Below, one piece after another: positions 18,968-28,166 of a DNA stretch of 64,000 nt (the stretch's first letter is position 1; every line of letters starts with the position of its first letter). A program made the translations under genes and the position numbers. This DNA is from Hyphococcus sp. (GTDB lineage Bacteria; Pseudomonadota; Alphaproteobacteria; Caulobacterales; Parvularculaceae): the NCBI GenBank assembly GCA_021776375.1, contig JAJFGA010000090.1, positions 1 through 64,000 of the forward strand. The letters are read 5' to 3'. The notes below the pieces were generated by a model. The model made no database searches. It saw only the letters and a program-made list of their open reading frames with translations, and had not been told where the DNA came from.

Positions 18968-18968
<1 letters not shown>
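18045..18968 (+). CDS. ligI: 2-pyrone-4,6-dicarboxylate hydrolase
   Basis: A 307-residue amidohydrolase-superfamily lactonase that opens 2-pyrone-4,6-dicarboxylate to 4-oxalomesaconate. VDAHCHVFGPGAKFPFAP (near residues 34-51) is the family N-terminal metal motif. GVRFNFVKRLVD lies near 132, DHMGRPD near 185, and the catalytic Asp motif LWGTDWPHPN near 253. It overlaps ligJ by ATGA and shares one base with ligA (TAATG). Confidence 0.94.
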
Positions 18969-20199
<1,231 letters not shown>

Positions 20200-20221
20200 T
20201 CGCAATTTGGAGAGCGAACCC

Positions 20222-21172
20222 ATGAAAGTCATTCTCGCTGGCGCCGGCGCCTTTGGCCTGAAGCATCTAGACGGCATCAAAAACATCGACGGCGTAGAGG
20301 TTGTCTCGCTGATCGGGCGCAGGCTGGAACCGACGCAAAAAGTTGCGAAGGATTACGGTATCGCCCATGCGACGACAGATCTGTCAGAAGCGCTTGCTCA
20401 ACCCGGCGTCGAGGCGGCGATCCTCTGCACACCGACACAGATGCACGCCGCGCAAGCTATCGCTTGTATGGATGCCGGCAAGCATGTGCAGATAGAAATT
20501 CCTCTAGCCGACAGCTGGCAAGATGCTGATGCGGTCAATAAGAAACAAAAGGAAACCGGTCTAGTCTGCATGGTTGGGCATACGCGCCGCTTTAACCCGT
20601 CGCATCAATATATTCATAACAAGATCACAGCCGGCGAGCTTTCAATCCAACATATGGATGTGCAAACCTTTTTCTTCCGCCGCAAGAACATGAACGCCAA
20701 GGGCGAGGCGCGGTCCTGGACCGATCATCTGCTTTGGCACCATGCAGCCCATACTGTCGATCTTTTCCAATACCAGACCGGCGAGAAGGTCACGCAAGCC
20801 AACATCATCGAAGGGCCTGTTCATCCAGAGCTTGGCATTGCGATGGATATGTCGATCCAGCTGAGAACCGAGAACGGCAAACTTTGTAGCCTGACGCTAT
20901 CCTTCAATAATGATGGACCTTTCGGCACGTTCTTCCGTTATATCTGCGACAACGGCACCTATATTGCGCGCTATGACGATTTGTTCACCGGCCGCGAGGA
21001 AGCGGTCGATGTCTCTAATGTTGACGTCTCAATGAACGGCATCGAATTGCAGGACCGGGAGTTTTTTGCCGCAATCCGTGAGGGTCGCGAACCAAACGCA
21101 AGCGTCGGGCAAGTGCTCGCCTGTTATGAAACGTTGCACCTGCTGGAGCAGCAATTGAACGCGCAAGAATAA
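20222..21172 (+). CDS. ligC: 4-carboxy-2-hydroxymuconate-6-semialdehyde dehydrogenase
   Basis: A 316-residue Gfo/Idh/MocA-family dehydrogenase that oxidises the LigAB product (as its hemiacetal) to 2-pyrone-4,6-dicarboxylate with NADP+. The nucleotide motif GAGAFGLKHLDGI is near residues 7-19. CTPTQMHA is near 75, and HVQIEIPLADS near 92 sits where the family's EKP motif is normally found. The start at 20222 follows GGAG by 9 nt, and the family N terminus begins there. It lies 22 nt after ligB. Confidence 0.93.
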   Translation: MKVILAGAGAFGLKHLDGIKNIDGVEVVSLIGRRLEPTQKVAKDYGIAHATTDLSEALAQPGVEAAILCTPTQMHAAQAIACMDAGKHVQIEIPLADSWQDADAVNKKQKETGLVCMVGHTRRFNPSHQYIHNKITAGELSIQHMDVQTFFFRRKNMNAKGEARSWTDHLLWHHAAHTVDLFQYQTGEKVTQANIIEGPVHPELGIAMDMSIQLRTENGKLCSLTLSFNNDGPFGTFFRYICDNGTYIARYDDLFTGREEAVDVSNVDVSMNGIELQDREFFAAIREGREPNASVGQVLACYETLHLLEQQLNAQE

Positions 21173-21183
21173 AAAAGGCTGCA

Positions 21184-22182
21184 ATGAAAACTCGCAAGAT
21201 CGGACAGTTTGACGCCGGTGAGATCGGTCTCGGCTGTATGAATTTAAGTCACGCCTATGGCGAGCCGCCGACGCCAGAAACCGGCGTCAGGGTGCTCCAC
21301 ACAGCGCTTGATCTGGGTGTTACGCATTTTGACTCTGCCGCGCTTTACGGCTTTGGCCGCAACGAGGCGCTTGTCGGTCCGGCGCTTAAACCGTTTCGCG
21401 ACAGTATTTTTCTGGTCAGCAAATGCGGCATGCAGGGCGTTGACGGCAAGCGCGTCATCGACGGGCGGCCGGAAACATTGCGGGCGACACTGGAAATGTC
21501 ACTGCGCCGGCTCGAGACGGACTTTATCGACCTTTACTACCTCCACCGCTGGGACAAAGAGGTCCCTATCGAAGCCTCGGTCGGTGAAATGGCGCGAATG
21601 GTAGAGGAAGGAAAAGTCCGCGCGATTGGGTTGTCAGAAGTTTCCGCCGTAACCCTCAATAAAGCCCATGCAGTACATCCGATTGCAGCCGTTCAGTCGG
21701 AATATTCCTTGTGGAGTCGCAATGCCGAAATAGCGATGATCGACGCTTGCAAAGAGGTTGGCGCGGCGTTTGTCGCCTTTTCTCCCCTGGCGCGGGGCTT
21801 TCTCGCGGATGTTGAGCTTGACCCGACAGCACTTGCTGCAAAGGACATCCGCTGCAACATGCCGCGCTTTCAAGAGCCGCATTTTTCAGCCAATGCAAAG
21901 CTCTCGCCTGAATTTCAAAGCATAGCCAAAGCCGCCGGCTGCACGCCAGGCCAACTCGCGCTTGCCTGGGCGCTGCAAAAAGCACCGCACATTCACGTTA
22001 TTCCCGGCACCACTTCTCTCGCCCATCTCGAAGAAAACGTCGCCGCCAGCACGATCAAGCTGAGCCCGAAAACCATCGCCCGCGTCGAGCGACTGATTAA
22101 CCAGAACACCATCAGCGGGCCGCGCTATCCTGCGTCGGTACAAGCCGAGATCGATACCGAACAATTTCCCAATGAAGTCTAG
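21184..22182 (+). CDS. Aldo/keto reductase
   Basis: A 332-residue (beta/alpha)8 NADPH-dependent aldo/keto reductase, AKR11/12-like. The catalytic tetrad is visible: Asp of HFDSAALYG near residue 50, Tyr of ALYG near 55, Lys of VSKCG near 80, and His of YYLHRWD near 122. The C-terminal QLALAWALQ, then IPGTTSLAHLEEN, binds the cofactor. It is the last gene of the lig operon, 11 nt after ligC. It may reduce an aldehyde precursor or side product of aromatic catabolism; that is inferred from position. Confidence 0.9.
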   Translation: MKTRKIGQFDAGEIGLGCMNLSHAYGEPPTPETGVRVLHTALDLGVTHFDSAALYGFGRNEALVGPALKPFRDSIFLVSKCGMQGVDGKRVIDGRPETLRATLEMSLRRLETDFIDLYYLHRWDKEVPIEASVGEMARMVEEGKVRAIGLSEVSAVTLNKAHAVHPIAAVQSEYSLWSRNAEIAMIDACKEVGAAFVAFSPLARGFLADVELDPTALAAKDIRCNMPRFQEPHFSANAKLSPEFQSIAKAAGCTPGQLALAWALQKAPHIHVIPGTTSLAHLEENVAASTIKLSPKTIARVERLINQNTISGPRYPASVQAEIDTEQFPNEV

Positions 22183-22193
22183 CGGAACTGCCC

Positions 22194-22520
22194 TCAAGGC
22201 AGACCAGGATAGCTTGTCACCATCTGGATTTTCAAATCGGGAAAGCTATCCACATACTGAATTTTTACGTCTGGAAAGCTTTCAACAAATGTCCACTCGC
22301 CGCATTTATCAGCAAAGCTCGTGACCACCCTGACTTTCAGGTCCGGAAAACTCTCAACGATTTTAACCTTGATGTCAGGGAAACTCTCGACGATTTGTAC
22401 TTTTCCGTGAAGCGCAAATCCCTTGAAGGTGCAGTCCTCACCGACCACGCTTTCCGCATAAGCCAAAGACGTCGCCCACTGCGCGATCACCGATCCACAT
22501 ATCAATATTCCAAGTCTCAT
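22194..22520 (-). CDS. Exported repeat protein, probable 7(1) septoil-knot type
   Basis: A 108-residue protein with a signal peptide (residues 1-22) and a mature part made almost wholly of six short repeats. Units: VQIVESFPDIK (41-51), VKIVESFPDLK (52-62), VRVVTSFADKC (63-73), a longer GEWTFVESFPDVK (74-86), IQYVDSFPDLK (87-97), IQMVTSYPGLP (98-108). Cys30 and Cys73 could form a disulfide. The pattern of consecutive hV-[ED]-SFPDhK strands matches my memory of the Pfam septoil-knot family, small beta proteins predicted to be deeply knotted. That assignment is recalled, not searched. Function unknown. It is convergent with the aldo/keto reductase (11 nt apart). Confidence 0.7.
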   Translation of the reverse strand: MRLGILICGSVIAQWATSLAYAESVVGEDCTFKGFALHGKVQIVESFPDIKVKIVESFPDLKVRVVTSFADKCGEWTFVESFPDVKIQYVDSFPDLKIQMVTSYPGLP

Positions 22521-22846
22521 ATCCTGATGATTTTAGGCCACACTCGGCAAAATCACTAATCCGCGCGCGCCCTATTAATTGACATTCTACAGAAAGCCGC
22601 CTATCTCGCGGCCAGCAATGCTGCGATGCAGCGCGCGCAATCGGCCATGTAATATGAATTATAGGGCCCCACGATAAGACGCAGCGCTTTAATTTAATCG
22701 CATAAGCCATTGCTTTTGATGACGCATCGCTTCCATCGGCGGAAGAGCGGGGCGTTGGATTGAAACCGACCCGCCGATGCACAAAGCCGGATAAAAGATT
22801 CTCGCAATAAGCAGATCGCCGGCAATATAAACCTTACGGAGAGCGA
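22521..22846. other. 326-nt spacer between divergent repeat-protein and helicase genes
   Basis: No convincing gene on either strand; the longer open frames here lack family features. It holds a strong plus-strand promoter (next entry), followed by about 230 nt of untranslated leader for the helicase with several GC-rich self-complementary segments. GGAG precedes the helicase ATG. Confidence 0.6.
22579..22607 (+). promoter_or_regulatory. Sigma-70-type promoter for the DEAD-box helicase
   Basis: A consensus -35 TTGACA (22579-22584), a 17-nt spacer and TATCTC (22602-22607). Transcription would start near 22614, leaving a leader of about 230 nt before the ATG at 22847. Confidence 0.5.
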
Positions 22847-24271
22847 ATGTCGTTTGCCGATCTCGGCCTTGAGCCGAAGCTTCTCGATGCTATTGCAGCT
22901 GCAGGCTACGAGACCCCCACACCGATCCAGAAAGAAGCGATCCCGCCCGCGCTTGAAAACCGTGACGTATTGGGCATTGCCCAGACCGGCACGGGCAAAA
23001 CCGCATCTTTCACCCTGCCAATGATCCAGCGCCTCGGTCGAGGCCGGGCCAAAGCGCGCATGCCGCGCTCATTGGTTCTGGCGCCAACACGCGAGCTGGC
23101 GGCGCAAGTTGCAGAGAATTTTGAAAAATACGGCGCCAATCACAAGCTATCGATGGCGCTCCTGATTGGCGGCGTTTCTTTTGGCGACCAGGACGCCAAG
23201 CTGACCCGCGGCGTTGATGTTTTAGTCGCAACCCCCGGCCGCCTCCTTGACCACTTTGAACGCGGACGTTTGTTGCTCACCGGAATTGAAGTGATGGTCG
23301 TCGATGAGGCTGACCGGATGCTCGACATGGGCTTTATCCCAGACATTGAAAGAATATTTAAACTCACCCCGATGACCCGGCAAACCCTGTTCTTCTCGGC
23401 AACAATGCCGCCGGAAATTCAGCGCATCACAGACCAGTTCCTGCATAACCCGGTACGTGTTGAGGTCGCAAAACCCGCAACCGCCGCCGACACGATAAGC
23501 CAGCGTATCGTGCGCATGCCGATAAAAGATGACAGAACAAAACGCGCTGCACTGCGCCAGTTGCTAACGCACAAAGATGTCAGAAACGGAATTATTTTTT
23601 GCAACCGTAAATCAACCGTCGATGTGATCGCTAAGTCCTTGCAAAAACATGGCTTCAATGCGCGCCCGATCCATGGCGACCTTGCTCAAGCTTTCCGGAC
23701 GGAAACCTTGGATAAATTTCGCAGCGGCGAGGTGCAGTTTCTTGTCGCCTCTGACGTTGCCGCCCGCGGTCTCGACATTCCCAATGTTAGTCACGTCTTT
23801 AATTACGACGTGCCGATCCACGCTGATGATTATGTACACCGCATTGGCCGTACAGGCCGCGCCGGCAAAAAGGGCGCAGCAATGATGTTGGTGACGCCCG
23901 CTGACAGTAAATTTTACGCAGCGATTTTAAAAACCACCGGCGCAGAAGAAATTGAAGCGCTCGACTTTTCTGCATTCTTCGAAGAGCATGCCGCCGGCGG
24001 CGGCCACCGCCGCCCTAGCCGCGACAAGGCGGATGACAGCCGGAGCCGACCACGCCGCCAGCCAAGAAAAGCGGAAGAGCAAAAACCGGAACCGTCCAAA
24101 CCCGAAGCTGCCAATGAGACACCAAAAGTCGTAGCGGACAGGGAACCGCCGGCGCCGCGCCGCAGGCGAACAAACCCGACAAAACCGTCAAAGCAGCGCG
24201 AAAGCGCCGAGCCGGTCATCGGCATGGGCGATCATGTTCCGGATTTCATCACGCGGGCCGTAGCGAGTTAA
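22847..24271 (+). CDS. DEAD-box ATP-dependent RNA helicase (RhlE-like)
   Basis: A 474-residue RNA helicase. Ordered motifs: Q motif (ETPTPIQKEAIPP near residues 23-35), Walker A AQTGTGKT near 45, PTRELAAQ near 78, VDEAD near 150, FSATMPPE near 181, then helicase C domain with IFCNRKSTVDVIAKSL, VASDVAARGLDIPNVSHV and HRIGRTGRAGKKG. A disordered basic tail (about residues 385-460) rich in Arg/Lys/Pro/Glu probably binds RNA. RhlE/CsdA-type helicases act in ribosome assembly, RNA decay and cold adaptation. The long leader suggests post-transcriptional control. Confidence 0.95.
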   Translation: MSFADLGLEPKLLDAIAAAGYETPTPIQKEAIPPALENRDVLGIAQTGTGKTASFTLPMIQRLGRGRAKARMPRSLVLAPTRELAAQVAENFEKYGANHKLSMALLIGGVSFGDQDAKLTRGVDVLVATPGRLLDHFERGRLLLTGIEVMVVDEADRMLDMGFIPDIERIFKLTPMTRQTLFFSATMPPEIQRITDQFLHNPVRVEVAKPATAADTISQRIVRMPIKDDRTKRAALRQLLTHKDVRNGIIFCNRKSTVDVIAKSLQKHGFNARPIHGDLAQAFRTETLDKFRSGEVQFLVASDVAARGLDIPNVSHVFNYDVPIHADDYVHRIGRTGRAGKKGAAMMLVTPADSKFYAAILKTTGAEEIEALDFSAFFEEHAAGGGHRRPSRDKADDSRSRPRRQPRKAEEQKPEPSKPEAANETPKVVADREPPAPRRRRTNPTKPSKQRESAEPVIGMGDHVPDFITRAVAS

Positions 24272-24395
24272 TAACGTCTTAAGACATTAGATGCCGTCTT
24301 TGCACGGCTTTAGGCATTCATTTACGCTGATTGGGCTAGGATACGTCCCGTCGTCGTCGCCCTGCATGAACAGGCGGCGCGAGGGGGTATACAAT

Positions 24396-25460
24396 ATGTC
24401 GGCCTGCGTGGAAGCCACCCATAGAATTGCAGAGATAGCGCTCGGCGCGTTGAAGAAGATCGGTTTGGCCGCGATTCCGCGCAACTTTGAGCTATGGTAT
24501 GCGCATGCGGAGGGCCGCAGTCCGGAATTGTCTCGCGCTATTCAGGTTGCTACGGATACGGATGGCAAGATCAGCCAGGAGGCCGCCGACGAGCTCTTTA
24601 AAGAGCATATCCAACATGTCGATCTCTCACGCGATGTCATCGATCTGGTCAGCCGGTTCCAAGCGGAAATCTCCGACCTTTTTGACGCCATTGAACAGAC
24701 CGGCGAGAACACCAGCGGCCACCACCGCAAATTGAGCGACCTTTCCGTTCAACTACGCCAGACTACCGAGGAATATCCTGCGGTTGGCAAGCTTCTGGAA
24801 GGCGTTATTACAGTCGCCCAAGACATGCGTGTGGAAAACGAAAAGCTCGAACACCGGCTCGCTGACTCCGCAAATGAAATCAGCACGCTTCAGCGCAATG
24901 TTGAAAACATTCAGGCCGAAGCGATGAAAGATTCGCTGACCGGCATTGCCAATCGCTCGATGTTCGATAAATCGCTGGCGCAACAATTGGTCGAGGCAGT
25001 CTCGAGCAACGAACCCTTGTCCCTTGTTATGGCCGATATCGACAATTTCAAGAAGTTTAACGACAAATGGGGCCACCAGACCGGCGATCAGGTTCTGCGC
25101 CTAGTGGCGGAAGTGATGAACGCCAATGTCAAAGGTCAAGATGTGCTGGCGCGTTATGGCGGTGAAGAATTTGCGATTGTCCTTCCAGGTACGTCGCTCA
25201 ACCACGCCCACATGCTTGCCGACCGCATTCGCACGGCTATCGAATCGCGACGGCTAAAAAAGCGCCGGACAAAGGAAGACCTCGGCGTAATCACGATGTC
25301 TATGGGTGTCGGCGCCCACCGTGAAGGCGATACGACGGAAACCATTATTGAGCGCGCCGACGAATGTCTTTACGCTGCTAAAGCCCGCGGCCGCAATCTC
25401 GTTGTCAACGAGGAAGACATCAAGGAAGATGGTGAAAACAAACGCGGCAGCGCCGCTTAA
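24396..25460 (+). CDS. Diguanylate cyclase (GGDEF domain)
   Basis: A 354-residue cytoplasmic enzyme making cyclic di-GMP. The start at 24396 follows GAGGGGG by 9 nt; the open frame extends 35 codons upstream without merit. N-terminal helical region (about 1-130), a coiled coil (about 145-185), then the GGDEF domain. The domain has DSLTGIANRSMFD near 195, MADIDNFKKFNDKWGH near 235 and the active loop RYGGEEF near 277. The product-inhibition site position reads KGQD instead of RxxD, so allosteric feedback is probably weak or absent. No membrane segment or known sensory domain is seen; the input is unknown. It is convergent with the next gene, with only 4 nt between stops. Confidence 0.92.
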   Translation: MSACVEATHRIAEIALGALKKIGLAAIPRNFELWYAHAEGRSPELSRAIQVATDTDGKISQEAADELFKEHIQHVDLSRDVIDLVSRFQAEISDLFDAIEQTGENTSGHHRKLSDLSVQLRQTTEEYPAVGKLLEGVITVAQDMRVENEKLEHRLADSANEISTLQRNVENIQAEAMKDSLTGIANRSMFDKSLAQQLVEAVSSNEPLSLVMADIDNFKKFNDKWGHQTGDQVLRLVAEVMNANVKGQDVLARYGGEEFAIVLPGTSLNHAHMLADRIRTAIESRRLKKRRTKEDLGVITMSMGVGAHREGDTTETIIERADECLYAAKARGRNLVVNEEDIKEDGENKRGSAA

Positions 25461-25464
25461 GCGC

Positions 25465-26031
25465 CTAGCTTTTGGTGTCTTCTACCAGCAGATCAAATCG
25501 GTCATGTCCCCAATATTTCGACACGCCCATAACCGCGAACGGGACGCCGAACACACCGTCCTCGACGATCTGCTCGCGTTGTTTTTGTAAAATCTCGGCG
25601 ATGTCAGCGTCTTCCTGGGCGCCGCGCAATGCATCAGCGCTCCATCCGCATTGCTCGGCGCAAGCTTCAAGCACTGACATATCAGAGACGTTCTTGCCCT
25701 CACCCCAGCGCGCATCGGCAACGCTGAGCGCGAATGGCAATCCCTTGCCATCGCGAACTGCGGCCACGGCGCCTTTATTCGCTGGACCAAAATCCACATC
25801 AAACGGGCTCGGTCGAGTAATCGGCAGCCCCATGCGCATGGTCATGCGCGGCGCATCAATCCCGTAATAGGCAAGCTTTGGTTTATTCGCCATGGGATCG
25901 CTGAACGGCGCACCTTCCGGCGGCCCTGTAAACGGAATCAGATCCGCATCCAGTCCGGCGCGATCAATTATATGGAGGCCAAGCCGCGAATAGGGGCTGC
26001 GAAAGGCGTGATAGACACGAATGGAGGACAT
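25465..26031 (-). CDS. DsbA-fold oxidoreductase / 2-hydroxychromene-2-carboxylate isomerase family
   Basis: A 188-residue thioredoxin-fold protein of the HCCA-isomerase (kappa-GST-like) family. The position of the thioredoxin CxxC is SPYS (residues 12-15), as in glutathione-using HCCA isomerases. The cis-Pro region GVFGVPFAVMGVSKYWGHDRFDLL near 160-183 is diagnostic. Such enzymes isomerise intermediates of naphthalene-type aromatic degradation or conjugate glutathione; the substrate here is unknown. It is divergent from an HxlR regulator, which probably controls it. Confidence 0.87.
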   Translation of the reverse strand: MSSIRVYHAFRSPYSRLGLHIIDRAGLDADLIPFTGPPEGAPFSDPMANKPKLAYYGIDAPRMTMRMGLPITRPSPFDVDFGPANKGAVAAVRDGKGLPFALSVADARWGEGKNVSDMSVLEACAEQCGWSADALRGAQEDADIAEILQKQREQIVEDGVFGVPFAVMGVSKYWGHDRFDLLVEDTKS

Positions 26032-26053
26032 GCACTGGCTCCTGAGCGTAGCG

Positions 26054-26122
26054 GTCTGAATTATCAGACAGTCTGAATTTGCAGTTTAACGCCAACACGA
26101 GTAACTTTCAACTTTAAAGTCA
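26054..26122. promoter_or_regulatory. Operator-like repeats between the HCCA-isomerase-like and HxlR genes
   Basis: A perfect inverted repeat GTCTGA-ATTA-TCAGAC (26054-26069) is followed by a second GTCTGAATT at 26071. Then comes GTAACTTT...AAAGTCAC (26101-26122) with a 10-bp palindrome ACTTTAAAGT at 26111-26120. TATAAT at 26124-26129 directly abuts the last site and lies only 8 nt from the hxlR ATG. Confidence 0.5.
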
Positions 26123-26137
26123 CTATAATGAAACGTC

Positions 26138-26527
26138 ATGTCCAAAAGCGCCCATGTTGACCGCTCAATTTGTCCGATCGCGGTGACGCTCGATATCCTC
26201 GGCGACAAATGGACGTTGCTTGTTGTTCGCGATCTCCTGCTCGGGGCCAGCCGTTACAATGATTTCCTTGAAGCGCCGGAAAACATCCGCACCAACAGCC
26301 TCGCCGACCGTCTGAAGCGACTGGAAGAACACGGCCTTATAGCCAAGACTGCCTACCAGGCCCGCCCGGTACGGTATGAATATAAACTGACGCAGAAAGG
26401 GCGGGCGCTGAAGCCGATGATCCGGCAAATCGTCAAATGGGCCAATGAATTTTACCCGCAAACCTACACGCCGCCAAAAAATGGGCGCGTGAAAAGACCT
26501 ACAAACAAAAACGTTGCACGGCGTTGA
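26138..26527 (+). CDS. HxlR-family transcriptional regulator
   Basis: A 129-residue winged-helix repressor/activator. The family N terminus has CPIAVTLDILGDKWTLLVVRDLL (near residues 12-34) with the conserved single Cys, often a redox or aldehyde sensor. The wing region RPVRYEYKLTQKGRALKPMI lies near 77-96. The C terminus is basic. The leader is very short: a TATAAT box ends 8 nt before the ATG, so the message may be nearly leaderless. It is divergent from the HCCA-isomerase-like gene, its likely target. Confidence 0.92.
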   Translation: MSKSAHVDRSICPIAVTLDILGDKWTLLVVRDLLLGASRYNDFLEAPENIRTNSLADRLKRLEEHGLIAKTAYQARPVRYEYKLTQKGRALKPMIRQIVKWANEFYPQTYTPPKNGRVKRPTNKNVARR

Positions 26528-26542
26528 ATCAACGTGATGAGA

Positions 26543-26920
26543 TTATTTGGGTTTGGATTTCTTGCGGACTTTCTTTTTGGCCGACTTCTTCGCACGACGC
26601 GATGCGCCCAACGCCAGTTCCGTCCAGTGAGTCAGCACATCATTGTCATCGTAAATTTCATCCGGCGCGTTATAATATGACATCGTGCCGGCCTTGCCTT
26701 TAGAAAATTCAACGACGAACGGCCCGAGCCCCGCCGCCTCGAATTCGGCCCGCGTCACATCATCTACCTTCAGCCACAAGTCATCGTCGCCCGTTATCGC
26801 AAAAATCGCGCCGTCGCAATAAACTCCCGCGCCGCCAAACATCTTGCGGATGGTGATGACGCCAAAGGGAGCAAAGAGGTCTTTTATGTAATCGAGATAG
26901 GACGAAGACGGGAGCATCAA
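26543..26920 (-). CDS. TfoX N-terminal-domain protein
   Basis: A 125-residue protein with a single TfoX N-terminal domain: the core IRKMFGGAGVYCDGAIFAI lies near residues 24-42, and KAGTMSYYNAPDEIYDD near 76. A Lys/Arg-rich tail (about 105-125) could bind nucleic acid. The full-length TfoX/Sxy competence regulator also has a C-terminal domain that is absent here. Stand-alone N-domain proteins are common in alphaproteobacteria and their role is unknown. Confidence 0.87.
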   Translation of the reverse strand: MMLPSSSYLDYIKDLFAPFGVITIRKMFGGAGVYCDGAIFAITGDDDLWLKVDDVTRAEFEAAGLGPFVVEFSKGKAGTMSYYNAPDEIYDDNDVLTHWTELALGASRRAKKSAKKKVRKKSKPK

Positions 26921-26983
26921 TTAAACCTCACTATCGTCCCTCAGAAAGAGGTTTTACAATATCCGAGAGCCCGGATAACGGCA

Positions 26984-27349
26984 TTACGCATCTGACTTGT
27001 GCGGCACAATCGTTACACTCTCGCCGCAACCGCAGGCATCGGTCTGGTTTGGGTTGTTAAAAACGAAACGCTGGGACAATTTTTCCGTGACGTAATCGAT
27101 CTCAGCGCCGATCAGGAATAGAACCGCCTTCGGGTCAATCAAAATCTTGATGCCGTTTTCTTCAACCACCTCGTCAAGCGGCGCGATATCAGTAGCGTAG
27201 TCCATGGTGTATTCCATGCCGGCGCAGCCGCCGTTTTTAACGCCGATCTTGACGCCGATATAGTTCTCATCCGTGCTGGACATAATCTCGCTAATTCGCG
27301 CCGCGGCGGCGTCGCTCAGCGTTACAACTTTTGGACGGGGTCTAACCAT
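26984..27349 (-). CDS. sufA: Fe-S cluster assembly A-type scaffold/carrier (SufA/IscA family)
   Basis: A 121-residue A-type carrier protein. The three cluster-binding cysteines are present: GGCAGMEY near residue 42, and the C-terminal DACGCGES near 107-109. It hands [2Fe-2S] or [4Fe-4S] clusters to target proteins in the cytoplasm. It is the last gene of the suf operon. Its ATG overlaps the stop of the preceding exported-protein gene (TAATG), so it is translationally coupled to it. Confidence 0.93.
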   Translation of the reverse strand: MVRPRPKVVTLSDAAAARISEIMSSTDENYIGVKIGVKNGGCAGMEYTMDYATDIAPLDEVVEENGIKILIDPKAVLFLIGAEIDYVTEKLSQRFVFNNPNQTDACGCGESVTIVPHKSDA

Positions 27350-27741
27350 TACTGCAACTCTTTTAAGGGCTTACAAAAAACTGTTTCCCGGAATGAAATA
27401 CCGTTTGTTTGTGGGCGGCATACTTTCCTTAAATTAGCAACACTCATTGAGCCACGAGAGCACTGCAATTCATATTCCGCGATCAGCTTCTGTCGCATTT
27501 CAACCATTCTGTTAAAATGAATCACAAGCGCATTCGCCTCGCTTTGAACACGCCGATCTGAGTTGGTTTGCTTTTCTGATATCTCATCATGGAGTTTATT
27601 GTTGTACAGCCCAAGCTTTTCAATATTCATGGATGTTTGTGCACATGCCGCACCTTCCACAAGAGACAGGTTGTACTGTGCATTTGCAGATCCAACCGAT
27701 AGGAAAGCGAAGGCCGCCAGCAATCCAACATTAATGTACAT
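27349..27741 (-). CDS. Exported protein of unknown function within the suf operon
   Basis: A 130-residue protein with a Sec signal peptide (residues 1-21, ending SANA/QY). The mature part is largely helical with five Cys residues (one near the N terminus, four in the last 40 residues), compatible with periplasmic disulfides. No family is recognised. It is packed directly between the DUF59 gene (TAG then ATG, no spacer) and sufA (TAATG overlap), so it is surely co-transcribed. A periplasmic product is odd in a cytoplasmic Fe-S operon. Its base composition is somewhat more AT-rich than its neighbours, which suggests later insertion. Confidence 0.75.
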   Translation of the reverse strand: MYINVGLLAAFAFLSVGSANAQYNLSLVEGAACAQTSMNIEKLGLYNNKLHDEISEKQTNSDRRVQSEANALVIHFNRMVEMRQKLIAEYELQCSRGSMSVANLRKVCRPQTNGISFRETVFCKPLKELQ

Positions 27742-28158
27742 CTAAAGCCACCCCAGTTCCAACTTCGCTTCATCCGACATGCGCTCCGGCGTCCATGGCG
27801 GATCGAACACCATTTCCACCTTCACATCCTCAACACCGTCAACGCCGCGCACAGCGCCCTCGACCCAGACAGGCATTTCACCAGCGACAGGACAGCCCGG
27901 CGCCGTCAGCGTCATATCGACGGTCAACAGCCGGTCGTCGTCCAGGTCGACCTTATAGATGAGGCCGAGCTCGTAAATATCAACCGGGATTTCAGGGTCG
28001 TATACAGATTTAAGCGCGGTGATGATGTCCGCCGTGATACGCGTCAACTCATCTTCAGGAATTGACGAGGCTCCCGATGTTTCGGCTTGCGGAGCATTTT
28101 CCGGCGCCGTCTCCGGTTCGCTGATCTTCACATCAATTATGTCGCGTTGATTATCCAT
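27742..28158 (-). CDS. SUF-associated DUF59 (MIP18-family) protein
   Basis: A 138-residue protein with an acidic N-terminal extension (about 1-35) and one MIP18/DUF59 domain. Key motif SVYDPEIPVDIYELGLIY is near residues 51-68, LTAPGCPVAGEMP near 84-96 with the conserved Cys, and VFDPPWTPERMSDEA near 117. These proteins (SufT, PaaD-like) help Fe-S cluster maturation. It starts 8 nt after sufS. Confidence 0.92.
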   Translation of the reverse strand: MDNQRDIIDVKISEPETAPENAPQAETSGASSIPEDELTRITADIITALKSVYDPEIPVDIYELGLIYKVDLDDDRLLTVDMTLTAPGCPVAGEMPVWVEGAVRGVDGVEDVKVEMVFDPPWTPERMSDEAKLELGWL

Positions 28159-28166
28159 CTTCTCAC

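Noticed and set aside
22438-22782. 114-codon open frame on the minus strand upstream of the repeat protein
   Set aside because: It overlaps the start of the repeat-protein gene in another frame and lies over the helicase promoter and leader, with no domain or ribosome site.
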